Source of the DNA: Acorus gramineus
Lineage: Eukaryota > Streptophyta > Magnoliopsida > Acorales > Acoraceae
Length of the DNA stretch: 64,000 nucleotides
Assembly: GCA_030737835.1 (NCBI GenBank)
Contig: JAUJYN010000020.1
Coordinates: 1,302,001-1,366,000, forward strand
Reading direction: 5' to 3'
Shown here piece by piece: positions 32,435 to 44,590 of this stretch (position 1 is the first letter of the stretch; each line of letters begins with the position of its first letter). The notes under the pieces were generated by a model. It was not told the origin of the DNA and did no database searches. It saw only the letters and a list, made by a program, of their open reading frames with translations. Both the position numbers and the translations under genes were made by a program.

Positions 32435-32730
32435 AACAAAGTCAAATTGATTTTTTTTGGTAAACACGTTTATCAATGATACAATGAATTTTTGTGAATG
32501 TTTTTGTTTAAATCAATTGAATTTTGTTAATGAGTGTCTAAGGGCACTTAGATCAAAAGACTTTATTACTCTTTTTACAATCTATAAAATTCTTGGTTTC
32601 AACATTACATTATTTTATCTACCAGATGCGTAGAGTTGGTGGATGATTCTTTGCATCCCGAGTTTTTCCAACATTTAAAAAAAAATTATAACAATTTATA
32701 ATTTTAAGAAGGGTAGTTTTTTTATGGGGG
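32435..32730. other. AT-rich spacer
   Basis: I see no gene or repeat here. Confidence 0.4.
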
Positions 32731-33593
32731 TAATTAATTAGGAGTCCTTCTAGTAATACTCCTATTATTTTTAGAACCCTGATCTGTTTGAAGATCTCTT
32801 TAAATCCCTATTTCTGAATCCTATTATTTCTATGTTCAAACTAACAGTTTTCTTCTCTACTATCAGTTCACATACACAAAATATCCTTTCAACATTCAAG
32901 TATATTGGAACCATCCAAATCTGTGTTAGGCTTTTGGTCTCAACCGTCTGAGTATATTATTAGGTTTACTGAGTACAATGCTAAGTTTACTAAGTACACT
33001 ATCAGTTCTACCAATATTAATTAGTTGTACGTCTCTTCCCCACCAAAAACAATGAATAACCTCTCCACAGTCCACACACAAGCATTGCTAAACCCTAAAA
33101 TTCTTTTTTTTCCCCCAAAAATTCTGATACTTCGCTGCGTCGTGGTCGTCCTTCTCCATCCACATCTCCTCCTCCACCTTCCTCTCCTCCGTCCACCTTT
33201 CCTCTTCTCCTAGACCAGCAAAACAAGTGCCATGACACTGTCTCCGCCCTCACCCGCGGCGAGGTCCGCAGTGGCCACAAGCCCTACCCTAGAAGAAGAT
33301 CAGCAACGGCGGCGCCCTAGGGATGGATCATTGAAGAGAGTGACGGTGGAGGGGAGAGGGAGGATTTTTCAAAGAGGAGTGAAAACTAGGGTTTGAAGTG
33401 GTTGAAGAAGGTGTTTGGGAAAGAAAGAATGACTGAAGAGTATTTTTGGTACAACTAACATCTGATCTAACAGAAGTTAACCCTGGGGTCCTATAAATAA
33501 TGGGAATCAGAAATGGAGACTTAAAATATCTCCAAATAAATCAGGGACCTAAAAATAATAAGAGGGTGACTAGAAGGACCCCTAATTAATTTT
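32731..33593. mobile_element. Element with about 100-bp terminal inverted repeats and gene-like cargo
   Basis: The left arm (32731-32835) contains TAATTAATTAGGAGTCCTTC, CTATTATTTTTAG and CCCTATTTCTGAATCC. The right arm (33487-33593) is its complement at roughly 80% by eye. Long arms of this sort are typical of Mutator-like elements. No duplication could be fixed. The interior 33120-33420 is GC-richer than its surroundings and resembles the start of a plant gene: CTCC-rich, an AACCCTA-type leader and TAGGGTTTGAAG on the opposite side. No transposase is present. Confidence 0.6.
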
Positions 33594-34018
33594 ATCTTTT
33601 TTATTTATAAAAAATACTAAATCACTCTAAGTTTTCAATGAGATGTCATTTAAAATGGAAACTAAATATTTGTGGATATTTTGTAAACCAAGGATAATGA
33701 ACACACTTTTATTAAAAATATTATCTGCTGGCTGCTGCCGTGTAAAATGTTTAATAACCTAAAATGATGGTGTTTAAGAAAAATAAATGATGTTTAAATA
33801 TAAATTGAGGGGCAATAATAAAGGGAAGTTGGTATACCTTATTGTCTCTAATTGTTTCCACATGAGCCAAGGCCACATTTAAAAGTACACACACCCCTAC
33901 CTAAAACAATAAAAGCCCTCTTAAACTCACGCCATGAAATGCAGCCACCTTTGAAGGCATTATTTCAAACAAACAATTATTGTGAAATTCTCACTACCAT
34001 GTTCCTTGCATTATATAT
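33594..34018. other. AT-rich sequence up to an LTR truncation point
   Basis: No gene was found. It ends abruptly at the LTR sequence starting GCACGCCCGACAG at 34019. Confidence 0.4.
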
Positions 34019-35006
34019 GCACGCCCGACAGCCCCCAGCCCTGCGCCTGCCCGCCTGCCTGCCCTGCCTGCCTACGCTGCCTGCCTGCGTTGCCAGCCCA
34101 CCCGAGCCAACCTACCACCCTGCCCGAGCCACTCTACCACCTCTCTCCGGCCACCAATGGCCTCCAACAACCACCCAGAGCCACCAGCACTCAAAACACC
34201 TCCTAACCAAGCATCTAAGCAAGAAAAGGAAGGAAAGAAAGCTTACCCTAGGAAGGAAAGGAAGGGAAGGGGATCGGGAGCTCTTCGTGCATCGAAACAC
34301 CTCCCCAAAGACCTCCACCACCAAGATCTCTACCTAGCCCAAGGGGGGACTGAAATCAGAGAATAAAAGGGGGAGTTAGAGGGGGCCAAACAAGTGGGAA
34401 CTCGAATCCGAGACCACCGGTGGATAGATCGGGATGAGATCTAACCTTTCTCTTCTTTGTGCTTTTGATTTTAACCCCTCTAGCTAGGTCAAAACCAAGA
34501 AAAGAGAGAGGGGGGGAGAGAAAATCAAATGGGGAAGATGATGAATAGTGGGGGAGATATTTTTGCTCTCACTTATATATAATCTCTCACTTAGATTAGG
34601 TTAAGCTAGGTTAATTAGGGTTTAAGCTAGCATTAGGGAGGCTTAAGTGAGATTTGACTTGGGTCAACCCAACCACACAAAAAAACAAAAGGGGTTGACC
34701 AAGTCATGGGCCCACTTTGACCAAGTCAACTCTCCCAATGACTTCTCGCTCGGTCAAAACCCGGATACGCTTTGGAACTATGAAATTCTGAAACGTTACC
34801 GGAATTCGATGAAATTTTCGTGAGCGGCTTGGAATGACACCAGGACACATAATATGCAGTTATATTTTCAATTGGAGCCCTCAATCTCAGAGTGATAGCT
34901 AAAAGACCAAAATTTTAGCGGTTGCGATCGAAAAATAAAAAAAACCGAAAAACTGCCAGAATGTCCCAACGGTTACCAGAAGGTGAAAAGTGACACATAT
35001 ATAACA
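34019..35006 (-). mobile_element. Truncated 3' LTR (family A)
   Basis: Only the first about 990 bp of the LTR in element orientation remain: the start, a TATA-like ATATATAAGTG (about 34575), the CT-rich leader, a donor-like CCTAGGGTAAGC (near 34245) and the edge of the CG-rich tract. Confidence 0.85.
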
Positions 35007-35020
35007 TTCTTCCCCCCTTA
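35007..35020 (-). promoter_or_regulatory. Polypurine tract of the 34-40.7 kb element
   Basis: Minus strand TAAGGGGGGAAGAA directly precedes TGTTATATATGTGTCAC. Confidence 0.85.
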
Positions 35021-35059
35021 GGAAATTTTGTCCTCAAAATAATACAAAAACATCTAGGA

Positions 35060-35600
35060 AGGGAAGAGATGCGGATACGCGTCACGCAAGGCATCCTTGA
35101 GCTCTCAAGGGGCCTCGGCACCGGAACGGTGCAGCCATCGCACCTTGACTAGATGGACGGTCTAGGGGCGGAGCCTCTTCTCACGGCGGTCCATGATCTA
35201 AATCAGCTGCTCCACGAATGACAAGTCCAGCTCGAAGACGAGCGGCTCGATGACGTGAGCAGGATCGTGGACACACTCACACCCAACCGCGATGCCTCAG
35301 AGCAAACTGCGAACCCACCCCTCCCAGACGGAAGGGTAAGAACTGGCGCTGAGGTGAGCCTTCGCTTAAACTCCGGGAAGCTCTCCTCGCAAGACGGGGA
35401 CCAATCGAACCGGACATCCTTCCGAGTGAGGCGGTTAGGAGGTACTGCCATTTTCAAGAAACCCCCGACAAACCTCCCGCAATAACCCGCCAAGCCCAGG
35501 AAGCTCCGAATCTCTACAGGGTTCGACGGTCGACGCCAATTGACACAGCGAGCGACTTGACCGGGTCCACAGATATGCCCTTGACGGAAATCACGCGGCC
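35060..35600 (-). pseudogene. RT connection region joined to the chromodomain by deletion
   Basis: The minus-strand reading from about 35570 to 35290 gives [20 protein letters not shown], then [19 protein letters not shown] and FAVCSEASRLGVSV, the start of RNase H. At about 35275 the text switches to the end of the polyprotein: the HDPAHVIEPLVFELDLSFVE-like segment, then a REKRL..V..RW chromodomain block to about 35060. The missing piece is the rest of RNase H and nearly all of integrase. Confidence 0.75.
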
Positions 35601-35669
35601 CAGAAAACCATATGCTCCAACCAAATCTCGCACTTAATCCACCATCAGCTGATGCTTCCAGGGTATTCC

Positions 35670-36420
35670 TTGACTGGGAAAAGAAACCTCGGGAGAGCAA
35701 CATGAGGTCCCGATATAGGATACCCCGATAACCAAACAAGGAACACGGAGTACCCTAGCCTGGGTCTCAACGCTGACCTCACACGGCCCCTTAAACCAGA
35801 AAAGGAACACTAGGAGAAGACATCACTTTTAAAGAACACTACCAACCCACTGGATCATCTACCTCTAGATAATCACCCACCGATATCCTTCCACATCCAT
35901 CACAAGACCGGACTCAACATCCTTGGGAACGGTCGAACAACAATTGGGTCACGAGGCGACGCGTCTTCGCCTCATCCACACCCTCACTCCCGAAAGGAGA
36001 CATATTGGGACTTTGGGAGAGACTTAGACTGCTCTTCACCCCTGGTCCACCGGTAGCCTCTCCTCCACACCGTAGGCCGCCTGGTCCGCTCCCACAATTT
36101 AGCATAGTCCGAACCCAAATCAGGAGGTTCCTACTGATGGGAGCCCTCTATCAGGAAGGCCTTTCTAACGCTGAGGAGTCCCTACTTCGAATCCAACGAA
36201 GGGGGAGAACGATTCCACGCTCGTGACATCATTCATTAATCCTCCCCCGGGTAGCCTCTACCTGGCATACTCCCATGATCAGTACCCCTCTGACTGCATC
36301 GGTGGTACCTACGGATGGGGACCTTCTGCCAGGACGGCTACAACCCGGCCTCCTTAACTCGAACAACCACTCTCGATACCCGCTCATCGAGACATCACAC
36401 GCATGCTTAACCGCAATCAA
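35670..36420 (-). repeat. LTR-like segment inside the internal region
   Basis: It carries LTR modules (GAGGTCCCGATATAGGATA, the GGTCCACCGGTAGCCTCTCC block, and ACCTGGCATACTCCCATGAT) between pol and gag. It begins at the same junction as the segment at 19736 in the family-C element, so the two share a recombinant ancestor. Confidence 0.8.
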
Positions 36421-37804
36421 CACACATAAATATATAGGGGCTGGGAAAACAAAACATTACCTCGAACCATGACACCCGGAACCTGCGCCTCCTCGGCCAA
36501 AAGAGCTGCAACTCTGCCCTGAACAAATTGCGGCTGAGGAGCAGGGGCACGCCTCACCGGCCGCACTGGCTGCCTCCACTGGTCAATACGGCCACCCTGT
36601 GGCTGCTGCTGCTGACGCTGAGGCTGCACACGGGGTCGGCCAGCATCTGGGCAATTGTACGAGATATGCCCGATGCGCTGACAGTGGTAGCAGTGCCGCG
36701 TCTCCGGTCGCCTGGCCTGGATTGGCACCGCCACAATGGGTGCTGAACCTCACACTGGCACCACATCTGCTGGAGGAGAGGCAGCCGCTAACTGATCAAA
36801 GCGGGGCCTCTTCTTCTTGCGCTGTCCCTGGTCCTGGCTCCTGGGAGGACTCTGATCTGCAGAAGGGGGCGGAACCCTTACAAGGATCCCGAGGTCTCAC
36901 TCGACTGTCTTCGCCCGAGACACCAAGTCCGAGAACCTCGAGAAAGCCTGGGAGGAGACATGCACCCGAATGGCGCTGCAGAGACCAAGCTCGAAACGAC
37001 GGCACCGCGTCTCCTCGTCCATCACCAAGGCTGGAGCGAATCTGGAAAGCCTCGTGAAGCGCGTGGAGTAATCAACGACGGACATAGAGCCCTGCATCAG
37101 CTATTCAAACTCCTGCATCATGATCTGCCGCGTCGAGAACGGGAAGTACTCCTCCAGGAAATACCTCCAGAATCCTGCCCATAGAAGCTGCTCCACTCCC
37201 TCGGGGATGTCCACCACTCGGGTAGCCCACCAGTCGGCAGCGCTACCCTTCAGCATGAAGGTGGCCAGGGAGACTCGCTGGCGATCGGTGCAAAGCATGG
37301 TCGAGAAGATCGTCTCCACCTCCATCAACCATCGCTCTGGGCAAGGGGATCCGGCGTCTGGCCATAGAACTCGGGAGGGTGGAGCTTTAGAAAGGCTGCG
37401 AGGCCACTCTGATGCACCCGCGCTGCAGCCTCTAGCCCCACCTCCCTTGCCAGGGGATCCTGAACTCTCACCGCTGGAATCACCACGGGGATTGGGGGTA
37501 CTTCGGGTACCACAGGCGGATCTGCCACCAAGGGGACCTGTGGAACCGCATCACGGGCCGCCCTCATCTCCTGAATCTCTCTAGCCTGCTCTACCAACAC
37601 TCTGGTCTGGGCCTCCAGTGCCTTGATCTGAGTCTCCACCAAATCCGCTATCCGAGCGAACGCACGTTTCCATGCGGGAGGCTCCTGCACCGATCCTGGC
37701 CTCACAGCCATGGACTCTCTAGTAGCATCCTCGCCTCTAGTAGGTTCGGAAACCTCCAAAGGTCGAGAGGGACCATGTCCGCGCCGTCCTCTGTGAGGAG
37801 GCAT
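36417..37804 (-). pseudogene. Gag, nearly complete but frameshifted
   Basis: The start at 37804 gives MPPHRGRRGHGPSRPLE, with a heptad-like DLVETQIKALEAQTRVLVEQ stretch and the capsid entry VHQSGLAAFLKLHPPEFYG. A frame change near 37325 leads to TFMLKGSAADWWATR and FLEEYFPFSTRQ (stop 37101), then MSVVDYSTRFTRLSRFAPAL. The C-terminus has the zinc knuckle CYHCQRIGHISYNC (C-x2-C-x4-H-x4-C) near 36660-36700 and a Gln-rich tail that ends at the LTR-like segment. Gag packages element RNA; this copy needs at least two frame corrections and is dead. Confidence 0.85.
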
Positions 37805-37905
37805 ATCAGCAACCTAAGAAAACCAGACACTAGGATCAGAATACTCATATAGAAATCCTAGGACTCATCTCTACGAAAAGAAGACCATTGGCTCTGATAG
37901 GACCA

Positions 37906-37918
37906 GGCTCTGATACCA
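37906..37918 (-). promoter_or_regulatory. Primer-binding site of the 34-40.7 kb element
   Basis: GGCTCTGATACCA on the plus strand is the complement of the initiator-Met primer site, five bases from the LTR. Confidence 0.85.
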
Positions 37919-37923
37919 ACTTT

Positions 37924-40695
37924 TGTCACGCCCCGGGCGTCCCCGGGACGCGGCAAGTGTATATATGATATCAGCAGTCAATACAGGAAGTCAATAATAT
38001 ACCCATAACAACATCAACAATTTTCAACACAGACAACAAAGGGGCAGACATGATATATACACAAATAGCGGAAGCTAAAAGACTGAGTCTGTAAATCAAA
38101 AACATATTACAGACTCGATACATAATCAACTATCCTGTGAGAGCCAATATATACAAAGACGTCCAAATAATAAACAAACGCGTGCCCAAGCACGGAATAT
38201 AACACATACAATCAAAAGGGATGCTGATAGCCTCTGATACTCGTGGGACGTGGCGCTACTCCGCTACTGATGAAGTCCCTCGGGGAGCTCCTCCTCCAGA
38301 TCCGACTCAGATGACACTGGAGAATAATAATTATGCGAGGGGTGAGCCACACGCTCAGTGAACAGCACAACCCATGCATCACAGTTATATTAACCACCAG
38401 ATATTATTAACCACAATTTTATTATTCAAGCCACAAAATGGCAGGAACTACACAAATCCAGTGGGTCGCTATCGCCAACCCACTACACCCTCACCCTCAC
38501 CCCTCAATAGGTGACATAGGATATTGGGACTTACAAACTAGTGGGTCGCTATCGCCAACCCACTACACCCTCACCCTCACCCCTCAATATGGTGACATAG
38601 GATATTGGGACTGACTAGGCTGTTGGTCACCCTTGGTCCACCGATAGTCTCTCCTCCACTCCGTAGGTCGTTCGGCCACCCCCACATTCAGCACAGTCCG
38701 TCCCAAATCAGGAGGTGCCTACTGATGGGAGCCCCTTCACGGGACAACCTTTCTAACGCTGGGGCAGTCTCTACACGGATCCAACGAAGGGAACAGAACA
38801 GCCTATCCATCGCATATGATCCACTCGGATCCGCTGACAACACATCTCAACAACTCTAATGTCATGAATTCTTCAGAATTCCTCCAGGGCGCATAACCAA
38901 GATGCGGGGAACATATATAATAATAATTAACGAGGGTTATAATATTATTGGGAAAAGAAACCTTGGGAGGGCAGCGTGAGGTCCCGATATAGGATATCCC
39001 GACAACCAAACAAGGAACACGGAGTACCCTAGCCCGGGTCTCAATGTTGACCTCGCAAGGCCCCTCCCTATAATATTATCTAAGGCATGCTAATAATCAT
39101 ATGCTAGCATTTAATTTAATAAATTAAACTAGTAGGACGCATGCATAGGCCGAGGCTTCCTAGCATGAGAACAGGGTGACAGGATGCATGGCTCTTACAC
39201 ATATTCTAAGGGTGCAAGTCCCTAACATACAAGTCTAGGGTGGCATGCATTCTACACATTAATCATGCGTGCACATATTACATATTAATCAGTTAATATC
39301 AACTATGGTGCCCCAGGGGAGGACGGTATACGCCCAAGTGTGTATAACGGCTCCCTACTGGGTTGGATTGTCCCACTCACCTATCACCGGGTCGTCGCGC
39401 GACCGTCCGCCAAGATCTGCAAGATAGGGTAACCAACTTGGTGAGTAAAATACACAAATACGACAAAAATACATTAAAAATACACAACACTCGGACAAGC
39501 GCACATACGGCTTGTACGCACGCGAGCCCGAGCACCCCGACTCACTCCCGAACCCCCGGGCAGCCGTACGCACGGCCACCCGACCCAGGCGCACAGCCAC
39601 GCCTCAGCCCACGTGCCCAGTCGCACTGCCGAGCCCAGCCTGCACACCCTGACACCCCGCTGAGCCCCCCACCAGTGCACCGCGCGCTCACTGCGCCCCA
39701 ACGCCCGCGCGCACGCCCGACAGCGCCCAGCCCTGTGCTGCCAGCCTGCCAGCCCGCCTGCCTGCGCTGCCAGCCTACCTGAGCCAACCTACCACCTACC
39801 CGAGCCAACCTACCACCTCCCCGACGGCCACCAATGGCCTCCAACCGCCACCAACAACCACCCACAGCCACCCACACCCAAAACACCTCCTAAACAAGCA
39901 TCTAAGCAAGAAAAGGAAGGAAAGAAGGCTTACCCTAGGAGAGGAAAGGAAGGGAAGGGGATCGGGAGCTCTTCGTACACCGAAACACCTCCCCAAAGAC
40001 CTCCACCACCAAGATCTCTACCTAGCCCAAGGGGGGACTGAAATCAGAGAAGAAAAGAGGGTGTTAGAGGGGGTCAAACTCGTGGGAACTCGAATCCGAG
40101 ACCACCGGTGGATAGATCGGGATGAGATCTCACCTTTCTCTTCTTTGTGCTTTTGATTTTAACCCCTCTAGCTAGGTCAAAACCAAGAAAAAGAGAGAGG
40201 GGGAGAGAGAAAATCAAATGGGGAAGATGATGAATAGTGGGGAAGATATTTTAGATTCACTTATATATCATCCCCTCACTTAGATTAGGTTAAGCTAGGT
40301 TAATTAGGGTTTAAGCTAGCATTAGAGGGGATTAAGTGAGATTTGACTTGGGTCAACCCAACCACACAAAAAAACAAAAGGGGTTGACCAAGTCATGGGC
40401 CCACTTTGACCAAGTCAACTCTCCCAATGACTTCTCGCTCGCTCAAAACCCGGATACGCTTCGAAACTGTGAAATTCTAAAACGTTACCGGAATTCGATG
40501 AAATTTTCGTGAGCGGCTTGGAATGGCACCAGGACACATAATATGCAGTTAGATTTTCAATCGGAGCCCTCAAACTCAGGGTGATAGCTAAAAGCCCAAA
40601 ATTTTAGCGGTTCCGATCGAAAAACGAAAAAAACCGAAAAACTGCCAGAATGTCCCAATGGTGACCAGAAGGTTAAAAGTGACACATATATAACA
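37924..40695 (-). mobile_element. 5' LTR, family A (2.77 kb)
   Basis: It runs from TGTCACGCCCCGGGCG to GTGACACATATATAACA. It has two hairpin/(CCCTCA) subrepeat units (38455-38600), the exon-like block (complement, about 39380-39420), a CG-rich tract (39480-39790), a donor-like CTTACCCTAGG (complement, about 39930) and a TATA-like sequence near 40265. Confidence 0.9.
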
Positions 40696-41637
40696 GTGGG
40701 TTTTCACCTTCGCGATTGTTCGTCTTCATGGCACTCCAGTCGGTGCTATTTTCGGTTGAGACGCGAGGGTTACTTTGAGGTTGTGGCGCAGCCCTGGCAG
40801 GCTTTGGCGCGAGCCTCCATTTAAGTATAGCGTTTCATCGCCGATGGACAGCCAGGCAAAGAGGACGATTCAGACCTTAGAGGACATGCTAAGTGCCTGC
40901 GTGCTCGATGATGAGGGTAGTTGGGTGAGGCACCACCTGTTTTTTGGGGTATGCCTGCAAGACGATTGCCATTCGAGCACCTAGATGGATCTGTGAAAGG
41001 CACTCTACAGGCGCAGTTTTATACCTCCCTTGTGTTGGGACGGTTGAGGAGCGCCAGTTGGAGGGGCCATAAGTTAGTTGTTTGACCTTGCGGTGGCCAG
41101 GTTGGTTCGTGTGTGCATCTGCACCTCCCAGAACCGACAGAAGGGCTACGCAGGTCATCGTTGCCAGGAGCTTACCTTTGGGTTTGGCGACCATGTTTTC
41201 CTGAAGGTGTGCTGGTTTAAGGGCACCCTCTGTTTCAACGTTTGGGGCAAGCTGAGTTGGCTCTTCAATGGGACTGTTTTTCATCATTGAGTGGATTGGG
41301 GAGGTGGCTTGTCATATAGCCTTTCCCCCCACAGCTGGCTCATGCCCACGACGTCATCCTTGTCTCGTGACCGAGGCGTTATGTCCACGATCCTGCTCGT
41401 GTCAGTCTGTTCGACCGCCTCATCCTGGAGGTGGAATTTCTGTTCGTGGAGCAGTGGATCGAGGTCAAGGACCAACATGAGAAGAAGCTCCACGCTAAGA
41501 CCGTTCCTTTGATTATAGTGTGTTGGTAGCGCCAGTCCGGTGCAAAGACCACTTGGGAGCAAAAGGTCTATGCGTGATACTTGCTATATTCAGTCTTCCC
41601 TTTTGGGTTTCCTTAAATTTAGAGAACTAGATTTCTT
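40696..41637 (+). pseudogene. Integrase/chromodomain remnant of a plus-strand chromovirus
   Basis: The nucleotide order follows integrase from the GCACTCC..CGG region through a TGGACAGCCAGGCAAAGAGG stretch (relic of the DGQSERM motif), GGTTTGGCGACCATGTTTTCCTGAAGG-type sequence, and a chromodomain-like end before the purine tract at 41637-41650. It is heavily broken and shares many changes with 17272-18190 (minus). Everything upstream (5' LTR, gag, PR, RT) is missing because of the 34-40.7 kb insertion and the deletion at its left side. Confidence 0.75.
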
Positions 41638-42599
41638 AAGGGGGGAAGAATGTTATGCCTGTGTCATTTGGAGCGCTCTGATTGAAAAATAGGCTATAAA
41701 ATTTTTCTCCTAGAAGTTATGTATTTTTGATTTGGTATTTGGATTTAATTTTGTTAAAATCCAAGATGAAGAGTTTAAATATGATTTTATTAGGAGATTC
41801 TCAGTTTTGAGTTAGCTTTCTTACAAAAGTGGAATTAGATCAACTGGATTCATGTAGTAAAAGTTATGGGTATTTTTCCAAGTATACCCCGGGGATGAAA
41901 AATTCTGGCAGCAGCCCTGTTCAATGTTTAGCTCACATTTCGGAATAGCTGGAAAGATTATTTGATCTTGGCATAAACATGAAAGTTGTAGATAATCTTC
42001 TTGGCTTTCCAACGGACTTTGAATTGTGCAATTCGGAGCTATATTGAGGAAGTTATAGCTGTTCTAGTGAAGCATGTACAGAATTTCTAGTCAAGGATAA
42101 ATTGGTCATTCTATCCCTCTCTTAGATATTTATTTGCCAAAATATCTCTCTCTCTCTCTCTCTCCCTCTCACTCCCCACGTCAACATTCTTGGCTCTCTC
42201 TTCTCTCTTTTCAATGCCCCCCATGTGTTTGTGTAAATCTCTCAAAGAGAAGAGAAGGAGAAGGTGCAAGTGCAAGTCTAGGTTTGTGTAGGTGTTGTTG
42301 TTGTTGTTGATCTCCTCTCTCTCTAGCTCCCTTTTGATGAACTTCCCCCCCCCCCTGATTTGCAGCCAAAGAAGGCTGAGGAGGGCTGAGGATGTGGTGG
42401 TAGTGGTGGTGGTGGTGGTTGAGGTGGTCGCGGGTGCATCGAGGGCCCCCGAATCTCCCCCTTTCATTCCCCCTCCCAAGGTGAGCTCTTCCCCTTCTTT
42501 TCTTGGTTTTTCATGGCTTAAGGGGTTGTTGGGAGGTCATGCATGCTAGATGATTGGTTTAGGGTGAGTGAGAAGTGTGGAGGAGGGGTTAAAAGGGGT

Positions 42600-42940
42600 T
42601 AAAAGAGGGTTAGGAGAGGCTGGGCGCGCCAAGGGCCTTGTCTGCGCGCGTGCAGGAGGGGGCTGGCAGGCGCAGACGGGCGCACAGACGCGCGCGGGCG
42701 CTGGCGCGAGCGGGGGTGCGCACGGGGAGCGCGCGTGAGCGTTCGCGCGAGCGGGGCAGTGCGTCCGGGCATGCGTCTGGGCGAGGGGCGGGGGACCAGT
42801 GCGCGCGCGCGCATGCGTGGGCGTGCGTGCGCATGCTGGGGCATGCGTGGGGCTGCCCAGGGTCTCAGGTAGGTGCCGGGGCACTCGGGCATGCGTGCGT
42901 ACGTGCGTGCTCGCATGCGTGCGTTCCCGTATGCGTGCAT
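42600..42940. repeat. CG-rich alternating tract in the plus-strand family-B LTR
   Basis: GCGCGCGTGC-type sequence lies between the donor-like site at 42481 and the exon-like block at 43023, the same place as in other copies. Confidence 0.75.
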
Positions 42941-43022
42941 GTCTTAGTCTTTGGTATTTCTAATGATTTCTAAGTGTTAAATTGTGTTGTTACTCACCAA
43001 ATTTGATGCCCCTACCTTGCAG

Positions 43023-43059
43023 ATCTAGTCGGATGGGATGCGCGAGGTCCCGGGTAATG
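43023..43059 (+). other. Exon-like block in a family-B LTR (37 nt)
   Basis: It is bounded by CTACCTTGCAG on the left and GTGAGTGG on the right. It is one base longer than the family-A blocks and lacks their GGTCGCGCGAC palindrome. No transcript evidence is available. Confidence 0.35.
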
Positions 43060-44029
43060 GTGAGTGGTTCGATCCAATCCCCCCCCCCCCTCTCGGGATG
43101 CGCCCGACGCGCGTAGACGCGCGTCGCGCATCGATGGGGCCCCTTAAGCTATAATATGTAGATATCTTGCATGCTAGGCTTATATACATGTATTGTATTC
43201 ATGTATGAATGATCGTATTGCATGAGCCCCTCTACTATGGGCATGTATGTTGTAAATGTGTATGGATGTATAAAATATGGCATGTCTTAGGTGGTATTAT
43301 AATACTACTCCCACCATATTAATGGGAATATACAGTATGATTAAGTCTGGGTTAATAACGGGCACTTGCCTAATATTCCCTTGCGATAAGACTCGAGGGC
43401 GTGGTATAGCTGTTGCGCCCATGCTAATGGGGCAAAGCTATGACCAGCTGCATGAGATGATGATCTTTCTCGCCCTCTCCCTCAGAACGAACCGAGTAAG
43501 TAGATGCGATTTCCTACTTGACTCAGGTTCGTTTGGAATATTGGCATGCACCTGTTAGTGCGCGAGATCGTGCTTGACCCTTTCTTTTAAGTTGGCGATA
43601 TCCAATGGATATTAGGGCATATTTTGTATGCTTATGTGATTAATGACCTTGTATGCATGTTATATGAATTATTATGATGTAGTCCATGTTAGGGAGTGTC
43701 CCTATAATTATTTGATGATTGTGCATATGGTTCATGCACATAACTAAGATTAAATTCTCCTCTAAAATATATGCGCATGTTAAATTTGATAGGCCTAATT
43801 GGAATAGGCGTGGGTATGACCCGCTGTCGGGTTGTACCTTATTAGTTAGAGCGCTAGCGATGAAATCGCCCGTGCATCCGAGCGATGCACTCGTTTGGAA
43901 TTCAGGAGGATTCGTTATCTTAACGATTTGTTAAGCCGGTAGTTGGGGCGTGTCACCCCCTTTGTGTCTGAGCGACGCAACGGTGTGGGAGTACAGTAGT
44001 ATTCGATATCTCGATAAGTGATTATCGAG

Positions 44030-44590
44030 AGTAGTTGTTTTCCATTGGGTTCGCTTTGCGAACATGGAATGTTTACTCCCAGTGTCGTCCATGTTGAGGG
44101 GGCCCGGGTGTAGCTGTCCTGACAGAGGGCTCCCATCCGTAGGTACCACCGATGCATTCAGGAGCGTACTGATCGTGGGAGTATACCAGGTAGAGGCTAC
44201 CTGGGAGAGGGTTAACGAATGATATTGCAAAGTAGTTGTTTTCCATTGGGTTCGCTTTGCGAACATGGAATGTTTACTCCCAATATCGTCCGTGTTGAGG
44301 GGGCCCGGGTTGTAGCTGTCGTGACAGAGGGCTCCCATCCGTAGGTACCACCGATGCATTCGGGAGCGTACTGATCGTGGGAGTATACCAGGTAGAGGCT
44401 ACCCGGGAGAGGGTTAACGAATGATGTTGCGAGCGTGGGTTTGTTCTCCCCTTCATTGGATCCGATGTAGGGACTCCCCGGCGATTACAGCTGTCCTGAC
44501 AGAGGGCTCCCATCCGTAGGTACCACCGATGCATTCGGAAGCGTACTGATCGTGGGAGTATACCAGGTAGAGGCTACGTGGGGAAAGGGC
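44030..44590 (+). repeat. Three LTR subrepeats
   Basis: The block GACAGAGGGCTCCCATCCGT ... GATCGTGGGAGTATACCAGG occurs at about 44119, 44323 and 44499. The first two are preceded by GTAGTTGTTTTCCATTGGGT. Spacing is about 175-205 bp. Confidence 0.85.

Larger units (their letters stand above)
34019..40695 (-). mobile_element. Deletion-derivative chromovirus, family A, left end truncated
   Basis: In minus-strand order it has a 5' LTR (40695-37924), PBS, near-complete gag, LTR-like segment, RT connection piece fused to the chromodomain end, PPT and a 3' LTR cut off at 34019. RT core, RNase H and integrase are gone. GTGGG follows its right end (40696-40700) and would be the target duplication, but the partner copy is lost with the truncated end. 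The host is the plus-strand integrase sequence now at 40696-41637. Confidence 0.85.

Noticed and set aside
43277-43558. 93-residue frame in the family-B LTR
   Set aside because: No start context or recognisable domain; it lies in the segment unique to this LTR, where origin is unknown.
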